The notes beneath the pieces were generated by a model. That model made no database searches. It had not been told where the DNA came from and saw only the letters and a program-made list of their open reading frames with translations. From Aridibacter famidurans (GTDB taxonomy: Bacteria; Acidobacteriota; Blastocatellia; Pyrinomonadales; Pyrinomonadaceae), in contig JAGFIQ010000003.1 of assembly GCA_024103495.1 (NCBI GenBank), positions 43,500-107,499 of the forward strand: a stretch of 64,000 bases of DNA. Reading direction: 5' to 3'. Positions within the stretch are counted from its first letter, which is position 1. Each line of letters begins with the position of its first letter. The position numbers and the translations under genes are program-made. Below, one piece after another: positions 32,845 to 42,396 of the stretch.

Positions 32845-34251
32845 TCAACTGAATTCCTTCTGTTCTACTTCTCTTTTGTATTTCAGCGCAAACCGCCGTT
32901 TCCTTGCGGCAATAGTCACAAACGTCAGCCCCAGCATGAATGACGGAGCCGCGAGGCGCATAGCGGAGTTCGTCATGAAAAGACAGCTCCACACTGCCGC
33001 ACCGGCGACAAAAGCGCGCCCATCGATTCCTTGCTGTCGCTTGAAGTTAAAAACGATCATCAATCCGAGCAGCACCAGCGCGACCAGCCCGAACATCCCG
33101 TGTTCCGAAAGGAGTCTGGAGAATTCGGTATGCGTCATCGCCTTTCGGTCGATCAACGCCTCCCGAAGGCTATACGAAGCTCCGATCCCGACACCGAAGA
33201 CGGGATTATTAAGGAACAGTTCCAGATCTGATTCCGCGATAGTGGTCCTGGCTGCGGTTCCGGTGTCCTGAAATCGCTCAGACAATTGCCCGCCGGTGAA
33301 CTCATCCATGAAAGGAAACACGAATACGAGGAACAGGACGATCGCTATAAGGACGGGCGCAGCCCGCCGCAATGCAATAGACGGCTTGCGAAGCGAAAGC
33401 AGGAGGACAACGATGACAGCGCCCGCGGCGTTATAGATCCCGCTCCGGGAGAACGTCATCACGCTTTGAGCAGTGAAGAAGACCGCCGCTACTATTAGGT
33501 AAAGATAATACTTCGACGAATTCCGAAAGATGATGAGGGACATGATCGCGATAAACGCACCAAGCCCCAGCAGGCCGGAAACCTGATTCGGGCCGAAGCC
33601 GCCGCTGGTCGCAAAGTTTGATTCCCCCGTGAAGTTGATATCCTCGACAGTTACGGTAAAGAAAAGAGTAGCGAATGCGACACTGAACAGCGGTACGGCA
33701 ACGGTTACAAGGAGCTTTTTGAGCCTTGTATAGTCAAACGTACACGAAGCAAAAAACCAGCTCGCTACAACAAGGAGCAGAGGGCCCGACATCTGCATAC
33801 TCAGCATGCCCTGCACCGAAGAGAAGCTGTTTTCTGTCAACAAAAGCACGCAAGCCGGAAGCAAGAGAAGAAAGTACGCCAGCGGCAGTTTCGGAACGTC
33901 GAATCGGCCCCGCCTCACAAGCGCGACGATAGCGATCACAGTGGTTCCATATTTCCCAAACTCCCAGAAAACAGGAACGGCCGCCATCCTCCAGAGAACC
34001 TCGGCGCCCACGATATAGGCGATCGCGAAGGCTACCCGTTCGAGGCTGAACTTCTTGTTGGCTGCCCAATATAGTCCGACCGCAAAGGCGGCATATGGGT
34101 GAAGTAGTGCAAGGGAACCCATCGAGTAAATGGCGATTCCCAAAGGAAGGTGGAGCAGACTGACAAGCAACAACAGGTTGAACTCCCGCGAACCCTGGCG
34201 CTGGATCGCGTCATTCCGGCGAATCACCTGAACTCTGGTACTCTCGATCAT
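32845..34251 (-). CDS. Wzy/O-antigen ligase-like polymerase
   Basis: This 468-residue protein has at least ten membrane helices and a Wzy_C-like loop with SDLELFLNNPVFGVGIGASYSLRE and AMTHTEFSRLLSEHGMFG (conserved His-Thr-Glu-Phe-x-R). It is the second member of this superfamily in the window. Placed among transferases rather than with the initiating transferase, it may be the polymerase, but note that the exporter nearby is of the ABC type, which does not need Wzy; the two may serve different glycans. It overlaps the following GT4 gene, encoded upstream, by four bases (ATGA at 34248-34251). Confidence 0.85.
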   Translation of the reverse strand: MIESTRVQVIRRNDAIQRQGSREFNLLLLVSLLHLPLGIAIYSMGSLALLHPYAAFAVGLYWAANKKFSLERVAFAIAYIVGAEVLWRMAAVPVFWEFGKYGTTVIAIVALVRRGRFDVPKLPLAYFLLLLPACVLLLTENSFSSVQGMLSMQMSGPLLLVVASWFFASCTFDYTRLKKLLVTVAVPLFSVAFATLFFTVTVEDINFTGESNFATSGGFGPNQVSGLLGLGAFIAIMSLIIFRNSSKYYLYLIVAAVFFTAQSVMTFSRSGIYNAAGAVIVVLLLSLRKPSIALRRAAPVLIAIVLFLVFVFPFMDEFTGGQLSERFQDTGTAARTTIAESDLELFLNNPVFGVGIGASYSLREALIDRKAMTHTEFSRLLSEHGMFGLVALVLLGLMIVFNFKRQQGIDGRAFVAGAAVWSCLFMTNSAMRLAAPSFMLGLTFVTIAARKRRFALKYKREVEQKEFS

Positions 34252-35336
34252 CTGTTATCCGTCCGCTTCGACAGTTTTTCGTAGATCCCCGTCATTTTGC
34301 CCGCAAGATCCTCAGCGGAATGATGTTTTCTTACGTGATCCCGTCCGGCACGGCCGACGCGCCTGCGCAGGCCCGGATCTACGATCAGCTTTTCGGTCGC
34401 TGCCGCCAATTGTTCGAAGTCATTTGCGTCGACCAGAAGTCCGTTGTCTTCGGACAGCAGTTCGGGAACGCCGCCGACCCGTGTTGCGACAACCGGGACC
34501 CCGAATGCCATTGCTTCCAGGACGACATTTGGCGTTCCCTCGTGCGCCGAAGGCAAAACAAGAATGTCAGAACTCGAATAGATCTCGGAAACGTCCGATG
34601 TCTCACCCTCGAACCGGACCCTTTCCTCCGAAAGGCCCAGATCGGCGCAATGGGCTTCCAACTCATGGCGGAGCGGCCCGTCACCTACTATCCGGAACTT
34701 CAGATCCATCGCCGGCAGCTTTGAGTTCAATCGGCTGGCGAGCTCTACGAACACTTCCGGACGCTTCTGAGCTGCAAGACGGCCGACGAAAGATATCGAT
34801 ATTTTTCCCTTCGGCATCTCGTCCCCTGAAGCCTCCGAGCCGGGCAGATCCACTACGTTCTCTACAAGATCGATCCTCGTTCGTGAAATGCCTCTCTCAA
34901 CCACCTTTTCCAGCGCAGCTCTGGAATTTGCTACCAGGTGCGTAGGAAGGGCCACCTGCCACCTTCCGAAAACCGCATCGGCCCCGATCTCGCTATTAAG
35001 ATCGTTTCTTATCGCTCCGATGCTAGGCACGCGCGTTACCTTTCCTGCGACGGCGGCATAGATATTGGTATAAAAATGCGAACTCTGAATGACATCGGGC
35101 CCGTACTTCCGTACCTCTTTGACGACCTTTAGCAGTCTCCGCACGCGGCTTGGTGATTCACCGACCCATTCGAGATCGATCCCCATTTCCCGAATGTCGG
35201 CTTCGAACGCCTCGCCGGACGTAAGACACAGAACTCTTGATTCCAGACCCTCTGCTTTCAGGGCTCGAAGCATATAGAGAAGCTGCCGCTCCGCCCCTCC
35301 ACGCCCGAGCGTTCCGACGACAAAACACACCCTCAT
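34248..35336 (-). CDS. Family 4 glycosyltransferase
   Basis: The start at 35336 overlaps the preceding stop as ATGA and gives the standard GT4 opening VCFVVGTLGRGGAERQLLYMLRAL, where GGAE binds acceptor. Later motifs are ISFVGRLAAQKRPEVFVELA and LVLPSAHEGTPNVVLEAMAFGVPVVATRVGGVPEL. At about 362 residues it is full length. It belongs to a run of three transferases and a polymerase with four-base overlaps, so these proteins are made together. Confidence 0.9.
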   Translation of the reverse strand: MRVCFVVGTLGRGGAERQLLYMLRALKAEGLESRVLCLTSGEAFEADIREMGIDLEWVGESPSRVRRLLKVVKEVRKYGPDVIQSSHFYTNIYAAVAGKVTRVPSIGAIRNDLNSEIGADAVFGRWQVALPTHLVANSRAALEKVVERGISRTRIDLVENVVDLPGSEASGDEMPKGKISISFVGRLAAQKRPEVFVELASRLNSKLPAMDLKFRIVGDGPLRHELEAHCADLGLSEERVRFEGETSDVSEIYSSSDILVLPSAHEGTPNVVLEAMAFGVPVVATRVGGVPELLSEDNGLLVDANDFEQLAAATEKLIVDPGLRRRVGRAGRDHVRKHHSAEDLAGKMTGIYEKLSKRTDNR

Positions 35337-36529
35337 GTATAGATCTTCCCGCGGCCGAGATCTCTGACTTCGGCAAGATCTTCGACATTCCAGCAATCCC
35401 GCAGAGACGATCCGATGAAATCCCGCCAGCGTTCCAGGGAATACTCTCCCGCTATCTCGATCGCCTTTTCAGACATATCCGAGTACCTCACAGCGTCAGA
35501 ACAAACTTTCACGACCGCGTCGGCAAGCGCACCCGACGTCGGCGCGTCGAGGATCACCCCGCACTCCGGACCGATCAGCTTCGGGAGAACTGACACCCTG
35601 GTCGTGATCACGGGAAGGCCCGACGCCAGCGCTTCAAGTACGACCTTCGGAAATCCTTCAGAAGCAGTAGTCGGATAGCAGAACAGGTGTGCCTGCTTCA
35701 TCAGCCGAACCACCTCCGACTGTCCCACCTTACCCCGGAAAGTAACACGGTCCGCTATTCCCAACTCTCTTGCCTGCTTCTTCAGGTTGTCCAGCAATGA
35801 CCCGCCGCCCACGACCTCCAGTTCAACTTCCGGAAAAGCATCTCTTATTGCCGGCAAAGCCCTGATAACGACGTCGGTTCCCTTCTTCTCTTCCAGCCGG
35901 CTTGCGACGAGCAACCTGAGTTTCCCTCCTTCCGGAAGGGTCAAAGGCGCATTGCTCTCGATCTGCGCCCGTCGAAGCGATGTCGAAAAGATCCATTTTA
36001 CTGACGGATTCCGGGCCGAAGGCGGTTCGTCAGCGCCTCCGGTTGCCATCATCGCATTCCGACCTCCCGCAAGCCGTTCCATCGACCACTTCCAGGCTTT
36101 TTCGGCAGTTGTCTTTGGAGCAAGCCAGTTCCCGCAGTGCCTAACGAAAAGCGGCTTTCTCAAGATCAGCGCGAATATCATCCCGATCGTTCCTACGTCG
36201 CCCGGAATAGGCGAGTGAACTGCATCAGCGTTTCTCACCGAACGCCAGATCTCGCGTCCGTTCACGATCGTCCAGCGCAGCATATCGATCTTTCGCCGAA
36301 GGCCCTTCCCGCGAGGTACGGAAAGCGGAGCCACGGTTACCGATCTTCCTTTCAACGGTGACGTTCCGTCGGCGCATTCACGGGCTTCGCAAGGGACAAC
36401 GACCTCCGTACTTGAGAACAGTTCGGAGATTGCCTCCATTTGAAGAGGAAATCCGCCGTCCGTCACGTATCCGGTCGGCGATTCCTTCGATCTCCAGCAG
36501 ATCTTGTGCGATACAACCGCTAAGTGCAT
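35333..36529 (-). CDS. Family 4 glycosyltransferase
   Basis: The 398-residue product begins LAVVSHKICWRSKESPTGYVTDGGFPLQ, unlike the GGAE-type opening of its neighbour, but the C-terminal half is typical GT4: LLVASRLEEKKGTDVVIRALP, FRGKVGQSEVVRLMKQAHLFCYPTTASEGFPKVVLEALASGLPVITTRV. It directly abuts the GT2 gene upstream (one base apart) and overlaps the next transferase. Sugar and linkage are unknown. Confidence 0.9.
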   Translation of the reverse strand: MHLAVVSHKICWRSKESPTGYVTDGGFPLQMEAISELFSSTEVVVPCEARECADGTSPLKGRSVTVAPLSVPRGKGLRRKIDMLRWTIVNGREIWRSVRNADAVHSPIPGDVGTIGMIFALILRKPLFVRHCGNWLAPKTTAEKAWKWSMERLAGGRNAMMATGGADEPPSARNPSVKWIFSTSLRRAQIESNAPLTLPEGGKLRLLVASRLEEKKGTDVVIRALPAIRDAFPEVELEVVGGGSLLDNLKKQARELGIADRVTFRGKVGQSEVVRLMKQAHLFCYPTTASEGFPKVVLEALASGLPVITTRVSVLPKLIGPECGVILDAPTSGALADAVVKVCSDAVRYSDMSEKAIEIAGEYSLERWRDFIGSSLRDCWNVEDLAEVRDLGRGKIYT

Positions 36530-37504
36530 TTATCCGTTGTCCGGTTTCAAGCCTCTCAAGACCGCGATCAAACCGTCGATCCGCCCGCGCAGGTCCATAA
36601 CGTCGTCCCACCGGCGGCGGCGAATCGCCGAAGAAGAGATACGCAAGAATTCGAATGCCTGGTACCTCCAGAACCTGAATTTCTGTCCGGGCGACAAGGG
36701 GCCGGCGACATCGCGAAACACAAAGTAGTAATTGACGACGCTTTTGAAACCGATCTTTCTTCTGCTGACCCGTCCATGCGGAGAACGAAGTTCGACGCAA
36801 TGGGCATCACCCGACTGCAGAAGCATCCATTCGCGGCCAGCCCGTAGGGAAAAATGGGCGTCCTCAAGCACGCCGTAGTCGCTGAAGAAGGTATGAAACC
36901 GAAGCCCGGAATCGAACACCTCTTTTCGCCAAACTGCACAGGCTGTCGTCATAAAGTCGACCAGCCTGGTTCCCTCGAAAGGTTCCTGCAGGCTGGTGTT
37001 GATCGGATAGCCCGTGTCGAAGTCGTACCGGCCCGGTTCGTACACCTTCAGCAACTTCAGCCGCTTGTACCATCTCCACCGCTCGGAATCTTCGGCCCGG
37101 AAGTGCTCGTTCGTACGATACCCGACGATGCCTCCGATCACAGCTTCTTCATCGTTTGCGAACTCTCTGGCAATGACCTCCAGAAAATCGTCCTCCAGAC
37201 GTACATCGTCATCTACGAATGCGACCAGATCTCCAGAAGCAGAGTCGATCCCTGCGTTTCTCTGGATCGCCGTTCCGCCGCCCTGTCGTATGTAGCTGAC
37301 TCGGTAAGGGAGTTCGCGCTCGACCTCCCTCACGATGTCTTCGGTAGCCGTTTCAGCATCCGGCGCGCCGTCGATCAGAACGATCTCGAACACGGGGAGG
37401 GACTGCCGGCAGAGGTTCTCGAGAAGTCCCTTTACCTCCTCAGGTCTCCGCAGTGTTGGAGTAACCACCGAAACCTTTGGGTCCGGTCTTCTTGCGTCGA
37501 TCAT
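36530..37504 (-). CDS. Family 2 glycosyltransferase
   Basis: The 324-residue GT-A enzyme shows VSVVTPTLRRPEEVKGLLENLC, VLIDGAPDAET, RNAGIDSASGDLVAFVDDDVRLEDDFLE with the metal-binding Asp cluster, and a later EDAHFSLRAGREW that supplies the catalytic base (ED). No membrane helices are evident, so it is soluble or peripheral. It is three bases downstream of the SWDN-type GT-B gene. Confidence 0.9.
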   Translation of the reverse strand: MIDARRPDPKVSVVTPTLRRPEEVKGLLENLCRQSLPVFEIVLIDGAPDAETATEDIVREVERELPYRVSYIRQGGGTAIQRNAGIDSASGDLVAFVDDDVRLEDDFLEVIAREFANDEEAVIGGIVGYRTNEHFRAEDSERWRWYKRLKLLKVYEPGRYDFDTGYPINTSLQEPFEGTRLVDFMTTACAVWRKEVFDSGLRFHTFFSDYGVLEDAHFSLRAGREWMLLQSGDAHCVELRSPHGRVSRRKIGFKSVVNYYFVFRDVAGPLSPGQKFRFWRYQAFEFLRISSSAIRRRRWDDVMDLRGRIDGLIAVLRGLKPDNG

Positions 37505-37507
37505 GTC

Positions 37508-38950
37508 TTATCGCCCGGCCAGTTCCACAAGCAGCTGAGCAACCCGTTCGCCTGATCGCCCGTCGAGCGTGTCGCCGAACATTTTCTGTACCAGTGCTTT
37601 TCGTTCATCCGCATTCGAATCCGGTTCTGCGAGCGCATCTTTGATCAGGTGGCGCATCTCTTCGGCACTTCGCGCGACCTTCACGGCCCCGCTGTCAACC
37701 ACGGGCTTGTAGTGATCAAAGTCGTAATAGTCCGCATATGACAGAACCTCGTTCGGGACCCCGGGCGGGTTATACCCGACATTGATCACAGGCTTGTCGA
37801 ACATGCACAGCTCAAGCGAAACCGTTGAAGCCACGTTGATCCCGACCGCGCAGTGTCGAAGAGCGTTAACCAACGAAACCGAGTCTTCGGCTTTTGGTGT
37901 CAGCCAGTTCTCGTCCCATTCGACCTTCGGAAAAATGATGTCGGGGCGTCTCCTTTGGACATCCTCGAACCGTCCGGTCCTGTCCTTCGGATACACTCTT
38001 ACAACTAGCTGCGGCCGAACTCCGGCTTCGATGGATTCAAGCATGTCGGCGATCTGTTCGACGATCTCCGGTTCGCCAGGCATATGATTGGCCATCCCGG
38101 TCGAGTAGAAGACGAACGGCCGTTCGGGATCGATCCCGAACTGCCTGCAAAATTCCTCCCTGCCGAGGTAGAACTCTTCCTGGAAATGAAAATCGAACTG
38201 GGGCGTACCGGTGACAAAGACGTTTTCGGGCTTGATCCAGTCGTACATCTGTACGAGCTGCCCCTTCAGGGACTCATTCCAAACAAGAAAGTAGTCGTAC
38301 GGAAGAAGGATCCGACCCTGTGACGTAAGGTTATCCCAGCTGAATATGAACGTTGCCGTCGGAATCCCCATCCACTGCGCGGTCTGCACGGCCTGGGTCG
38401 CATTGCTGCTATGTACGTGCGATCCGTTGAATACAAGTGACGGCTTCAGGCGACCGTACAACTCTTCATAGGAGCGCTTTGGGCTGAGGCTCCGGCTCGA
38501 TCTGCGCTCGAGACCCGTCAGGAATTTCAGGCCGCCTCGGGTGGCCAATGGATACGCGATCAGCTTCTTTCCTGCGCGTTTGGTTCTATCCGCAAATGTA
38601 ACCGCTTCCGTATCACGCAACCTCGACCGTTCCCGTGCCGCCCTCGACCAAAGCCAGCGGTTGTGCGTTACACCAATGATCTCTCTCTGGATCCGGACGA
38701 TCCACGGCTCGTCCAGCTCGACAAGATCGTGCACATCGCCATAAGCGGCCCTCAGGGCCGCGTCTATTTCCGGGTTGACCGACACCGCGATCAGGCTCAG
38801 ATCCGCGATCCCCGCCACTCTGTCGAATGCACCGGAATGGACGAAGTTTCTAATGACCTCACCCCGCGGAACAATTCCCACGATCCTGGAAGTCCCATTT
38901 GTTGCGCCTTCTTTCGATCTCAATTTAATTCTCGGGCGGTCGCTAGGCAT
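37508..38950 (-). CDS. Putative GT-B-like surface carbohydrate protein, paralogue of 40891-42348
   Basis: The 480-residue protein and the one at 40891-42348 share a core: both have FSWDN or PSWDN followed by an aromatic/charged block ending YDYFLVWNE or YDGYLVWNE, both then have V-x-G-x-PQFD, REEFC, and a late VNVAS/INLSSTVS(L/I) segment. The shared block recalls GT-B or CDP-glycerol-transferase-like folds, with the C-terminal STVSLELCMFDKPVINVGY as the nucleotide site. I cannot name the sugar. It sits one gene away from its paralogue with an AsnB gene between. Confidence 0.65.
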   Translation of the reverse strand: MPSDRPRIKLRSKEGATNGTSRIVGIVPRGEVIRNFVHSGAFDRVAGIADLSLIAVSVNPEIDAALRAAYGDVHDLVELDEPWIVRIQREIIGVTHNRWLWSRAARERSRLRDTEAVTFADRTKRAGKKLIAYPLATRGGLKFLTGLERRSSRSLSPKRSYEELYGRLKPSLVFNGSHVHSSNATQAVQTAQWMGIPTATFIFSWDNLTSQGRILLPYDYFLVWNESLKGQLVQMYDWIKPENVFVTGTPQFDFHFQEEFYLGREEFCRQFGIDPERPFVFYSTGMANHMPGEPEIVEQIADMLESIEAGVRPQLVVRVYPKDRTGRFEDVQRRRPDIIFPKVEWDENWLTPKAEDSVSLVNALRHCAVGINVASTVSLELCMFDKPVINVGYNPPGVPNEVLSYADYYDFDHYKPVVDSGAVKVARSAEEMRHLIKDALAEPDSNADERKALVQKMFGDTLDGRSGERVAQLLVELAGR

Positions 38951-39010
38951 CGTTCAGTCGTTTATAATCGTGTCCGTAAACATCGACATTCCACTGAATC
39001 GTCTTCCTCT

Positions 39011-40885
39011 TTACGAAGCATTAACACGTACGTGCTCGAGAAGATGGGAACTAACCTCTTCTTTTGATTGGCCCATCGCAAAAAGCCGGCCGAAAATCTC
39101 GACTGAAGCTAGTTTCGCAACGAAGTAAGAGTCCTGCGTTCGCGTTAAGAACTCCTGAGCGTTTTTTCCAATCTCGAGACTCTCTGTAATCCAGCCGCCC
39201 TCAAAAAAACCTTGATCAATTTTAAGATACTTGTGCCCGTACATCGGAAATCCTATTTTCTTTTTCCTCACGATCGATAAAGGAAGATGCCTCTCAGCAG
39301 CTTTCCTGACGATCCACTTGTCGATCAGGAAGGGATGTTTAATATTGTGAAATCTGGCCGTACGCCTGATCTTAAACTTGGAGGGCAAGTTGATGGCAAA
39401 CCTTACGATATCCTCATCCAGGAACGGAAACCTCGCTTCGATCGAAGACATCATTCCCATCCGGTCGTTTCTGTGAAGCAGAGTAACAAGATGCTCTCTG
39501 ATCATCTTTATCGTCAAATACTGCTCGCTTCGGCTTTTCGAATCGAGGAACACTAGTTTCGAATCCGCCCGTTCTTCCAATTGCTCGAGTTCAAACCCTT
39601 GAACAAGTTTGTTGATAAATGACATCGGAGTGGATCCTTTCTCTGGAAAAAGAAAATCGTGTAGCTTCGGCGAGATTTTGTAGAAAGACTTCAAGAGATT
39701 CACTGGCAGGGCTGCAACGGACTTGTATCGTTGCGAAAGCAATGGAGGATAGCCGATAAACAGCTCGTCGGCCCCCTCACCCGTGAGGACCGCCTTTACG
39801 CCTGAATCCCGGGCCAGTCGCGCGACATTCGAGAAGGGTATCGAGTTTACGTGGATCACCAATGGACAGTCGTAAAAATACGTAACATCTACCCAGTCCC
39901 TCAGCATCATCTCTGGCTCGAATCGCTCTTCGAAAACCTCGCAACCTATGAATTGAGAGAGCTTTTCAACGTCAGAGAATTCTGAGTACTTGCCTACGAC
40001 GTTTGCTGTGAACAACTTAATCTCGGGGTTCCTCTTCGCAGCGACGGCGGAAATCATGCTCGAATCGATTCCTCCGCTGACGAAAGCGCCTACAGGCACA
40101 TCGCTAACCATCATGCTCTCGATACTCTTGCAGAACCTCTCTTCGAATTCCGAAACGATCTGGACGGTATTCAGCCGGTTAAGATCTTCGTAAAACAATG
40201 GTTCGAATTCGTCTACTACATCGTAGTAGAGTACGCTTCTAGGCTTCCCGCTTCCGTCAAACTGAAGATAGCTACCCGGATTCACCGAGCGCAAACCCTT
40301 GAAGAGTGTAAATCTGTTTGACTTCTCTGCCAGGTTGTTGACCGCGAAGAGAGTTCGGAGTGCATCGGGTTGGAGATCTAGTTCAGAGGCAATAGCCTTG
40401 ATCTCAGAGGCCCAGTAGAGAGTTCCCGCCCTTTCGAAGTAGTAAAGCGGCTTGATCCCCATCCGGTCGCGGGCGAGGACAAGCCGGTCTTCTTCAGTAT
40501 CGTAGAACGCGAAGGCGAACATTCCCCTAAGCTGCAAAAGGCACTTGTCGGTCCCGTCGACGATTAGCGACTGAAAGAGCACTTCGGTGTCCGAGGTTGT
40601 TCTGAATTTGATCCCGTTCTCAGTCTCAAGCCTCTCCCGGATCTGCCGGAAGTTGTATATCTCACCGTTGTAGGCCAGCAAATACCTTTCGGTCCGGAAA
40701 GGCTGATTTGCCGCATCGGACAGGTCAAGCAGGCTCAAACGGTTGTGCGCCATCGCAACACTTCCAAGGCTCGCGAAGCCGAAGTTGTCCGGCCCGCGAT
40801 GCTGCATAAGCTCGCCCATCTTGCGCGCCGATTCAAGATCTGGGCGGCCCTTTGCAAGGGCGTATGTACCTGCAATTCCGCACAT
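39011..40885 (-). CDS. asnB: Asparagine-synthetase-type amidotransferase (AsnB), first copy
   Basis: The 624-residue protein has the glutaminase nucleophile (MCGIAGTYA, Cys2), MQHRGPDNFG, YNGEIYNF and ATP motif VSGGIDSSMISA. It is therefore a complete glutamine-dependent amidotransferase, unlike the lasso cyclase. In polysaccharide loci such enzymes often amidate uronic acids, as WbpS does in Pseudomonas; a housekeeping asparagine role is also possible. The gene stands five bases after one SWDN-type GT-B gene and 60 before the other, so it is embedded in the glycan operon. Confidence 0.88.
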   Translation of the reverse strand: MCGIAGTYALAKGRPDLESARKMGELMQHRGPDNFGFASLGSVAMAHNRLSLLDLSDAANQPFRTERYLLAYNGEIYNFRQIRERLETENGIKFRTTSDTEVLFQSLIVDGTDKCLLQLRGMFAFAFYDTEEDRLVLARDRMGIKPLYYFERAGTLYWASEIKAIASELDLQPDALRTLFAVNNLAEKSNRFTLFKGLRSVNPGSYLQFDGSGKPRSVLYYDVVDEFEPLFYEDLNRLNTVQIVSEFEERFCKSIESMMVSDVPVGAFVSGGIDSSMISAVAAKRNPEIKLFTANVVGKYSEFSDVEKLSQFIGCEVFEERFEPEMMLRDWVDVTYFYDCPLVIHVNSIPFSNVARLARDSGVKAVLTGEGADELFIGYPPLLSQRYKSVAALPVNLLKSFYKISPKLHDFLFPEKGSTPMSFINKLVQGFELEQLEERADSKLVFLDSKSRSEQYLTIKMIREHLVTLLHRNDRMGMMSSIEARFPFLDEDIVRFAINLPSKFKIRRTARFHNIKHPFLIDKWIVRKAAERHLPLSIVRKKKIGFPMYGHKYLKIDQGFFEGGWITESLEIGKNAQEFLTRTQDSYFVAKLASVEIFGRLFAMGQSKEEVSSHLLEHVRVNAS

Positions 40886-40890
40886 AACTG

Positions 40891-42348
40891 CTACTCGCTC
40901 ACCATTCCTGCGAAATCAGCGATCGCTTTGGCCATTCTTTCGCCGCAGTTCCCGTCTGTGAACCCGCAAACGTAATCCGCTATCCATCTTCGTTGTTTCC
41001 TGTGCAATGAAGGATCCTGCAGATATCCCTTGACCGCATCTTTAAGCTCTTGAAAGTCATTGACAAGCCAAACGCCCCCGGACTCTGCGATCGGCTTGAA
41101 ATGGTCCCATTCGTGATTGATCTCTTTGATCAGCTGCTGGTCCGGCCGGCCAGGCTGAGGGTCAAAGTCGAGATTCACGACCGGGGAGTCGCAAAGCGCT
41201 GCATCGATCGAAACGGTAGAAGAGAGATTGATAACAACGTCCGCGTGCCTGAACGTGTTGACCCATTCCGCGATCTGAACATCGTCCTGCGTCCTCTGCG
41301 TCAGTTCCTTCCCCGCGTTCGGTGTCGGCTGAAACCTTACTCTCGGCCCGAACGATCCGAAAAGGCGCTTCATCTCGCCGTTGTCGTGGATCGGATGCGG
41401 TCGGATAAGCAGCTGCACGTCCCCCAATTCGCCGTCTTCCACCTGTTTCGCAAAGTACTCGGCCCCGGGAGGCTCGTTCAGGAAATTCGGCGATCCTATC
41501 GCGTACACGATGATCGGCAGGTCGGGATCAAGACCCTGTTCGAAGCAGAACTCTTCCCTGGTCAAATGAAAACGCTGCTGCCGAAACACGTCGAACTGGG
41601 GAGCGCCGACAACATAGATCGGCCGCTCTTTCGCAGACGGATAGTACCTGAGAAGTTCCTCTTTAGTGCGCTCGTTCCACACGAGGTAACCGTCATAGTC
41701 AAAAACGAGCCTGTTCTTTGTCGAGACGTTGTCCCAGGACGGGATATACGCCATAGTCGGAATGCCGAGTGCCTTTGCCGCGGAGAACACCGCGGGCTGT
41801 TCGTACTGGAACGGTCCTGTCGAGACCACGACCTCCGGCCTGTTGTCCGTCAGTCTTCCAAGGGCTTCTTCCGACCGCGGATACGTCAGCAGGAAACGTT
41901 CGAGCAGTTTCTCGAGCCTTGCCTCGGTGCGGGTTGCCGCGAGCACCTTCGCAGGAGTTCTCAGCGCATTGACAGTCCAGTGCAAATCCTTGATTCTCCG
42001 GTGCTTCATCATGCTCATCCTGCTGGGAGGCCTGAATCGGTAGTCCCAAACGAATTCGTTAAGGCGCCTGAGATAGTTGTGCGGGAACTCCCTGAACGGC
42101 CGAACTTCCGGGAAGGTCTCGACATTGATGCCGAGTTCCTTCCAGCAATCCTCCGCGGAGCGGTCCTCTCGAGATGAAGCCCAGATCTCGACATCCCCGA
42201 GTTCCGACAGCGTGTCCACAAGGCCCGTAAAAAGGAACACTCTGTCGACCAGCAGCGAGGTCGAAAGCAGCACGAATCGCGAGTCCGATCGCCCGTTCGC
42301 CGCCTCGTTCAGCGGTTTATCTGCAGTCTCAGACCGTCTGCCTGCCAT
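40891..42348 (-). CDS. Putative GT-B-like surface carbohydrate protein, paralogue of 37508-38950
   Basis: This 485-residue protein shows the same sequence skeleton as its paralogue: TGPFQYEQPAVFSAAKALGIPTMAYIPSWDN, a lysine/arginine step, YDGYLVWNERTKEELLRYY, VVGAPQFDVF, REEFCFEQG and VINLSSTVSIDAALCDSPVVNLDFD. The two are clearly homologous yet diverged, so they probably act on different substrates of one pathway. The enzyme is soluble. Assignment to a GT-B-like fold is inference from this motif order; no exact family name is recognised. Confidence 0.65.
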   Translation of the reverse strand: MAGRRSETADKPLNEAANGRSDSRFVLLSTSLLVDRVFLFTGLVDTLSELGDVEIWASSREDRSAEDCWKELGINVETFPEVRPFREFPHNYLRRLNEFVWDYRFRPPSRMSMMKHRRIKDLHWTVNALRTPAKVLAATRTEARLEKLLERFLLTYPRSEEALGRLTDNRPEVVVSTGPFQYEQPAVFSAAKALGIPTMAYIPSWDNVSTKNRLVFDYDGYLVWNERTKEELLRYYPSAKERPIYVVGAPQFDVFRQQRFHLTREEFCFEQGLDPDLPIIVYAIGSPNFLNEPPGAEYFAKQVEDGELGDVQLLIRPHPIHDNGEMKRLFGSFGPRVRFQPTPNAGKELTQRTQDDVQIAEWVNTFRHADVVINLSSTVSIDAALCDSPVVNLDFDPQPGRPDQQLIKEINHEWDHFKPIAESGGVWLVNDFQELKDAVKGYLQDPSLHRKQRRWIADYVCGFTDGNCGERMAKAIADFAGMVSE

Positions 42349-42396
42349 ACCGGCTATTAAACTGTTGTCAGCTAGTCTGTTGATAGGTAGTTCCCT

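Noticed and set aside
41050..42177. Plus-strand frame of 375 codons opposite an SWDN-type gene
   Set aside because: It lies within a gene with clear homology to its paralogue; the translation is Arg/His/Pro-rich shadow sequence.
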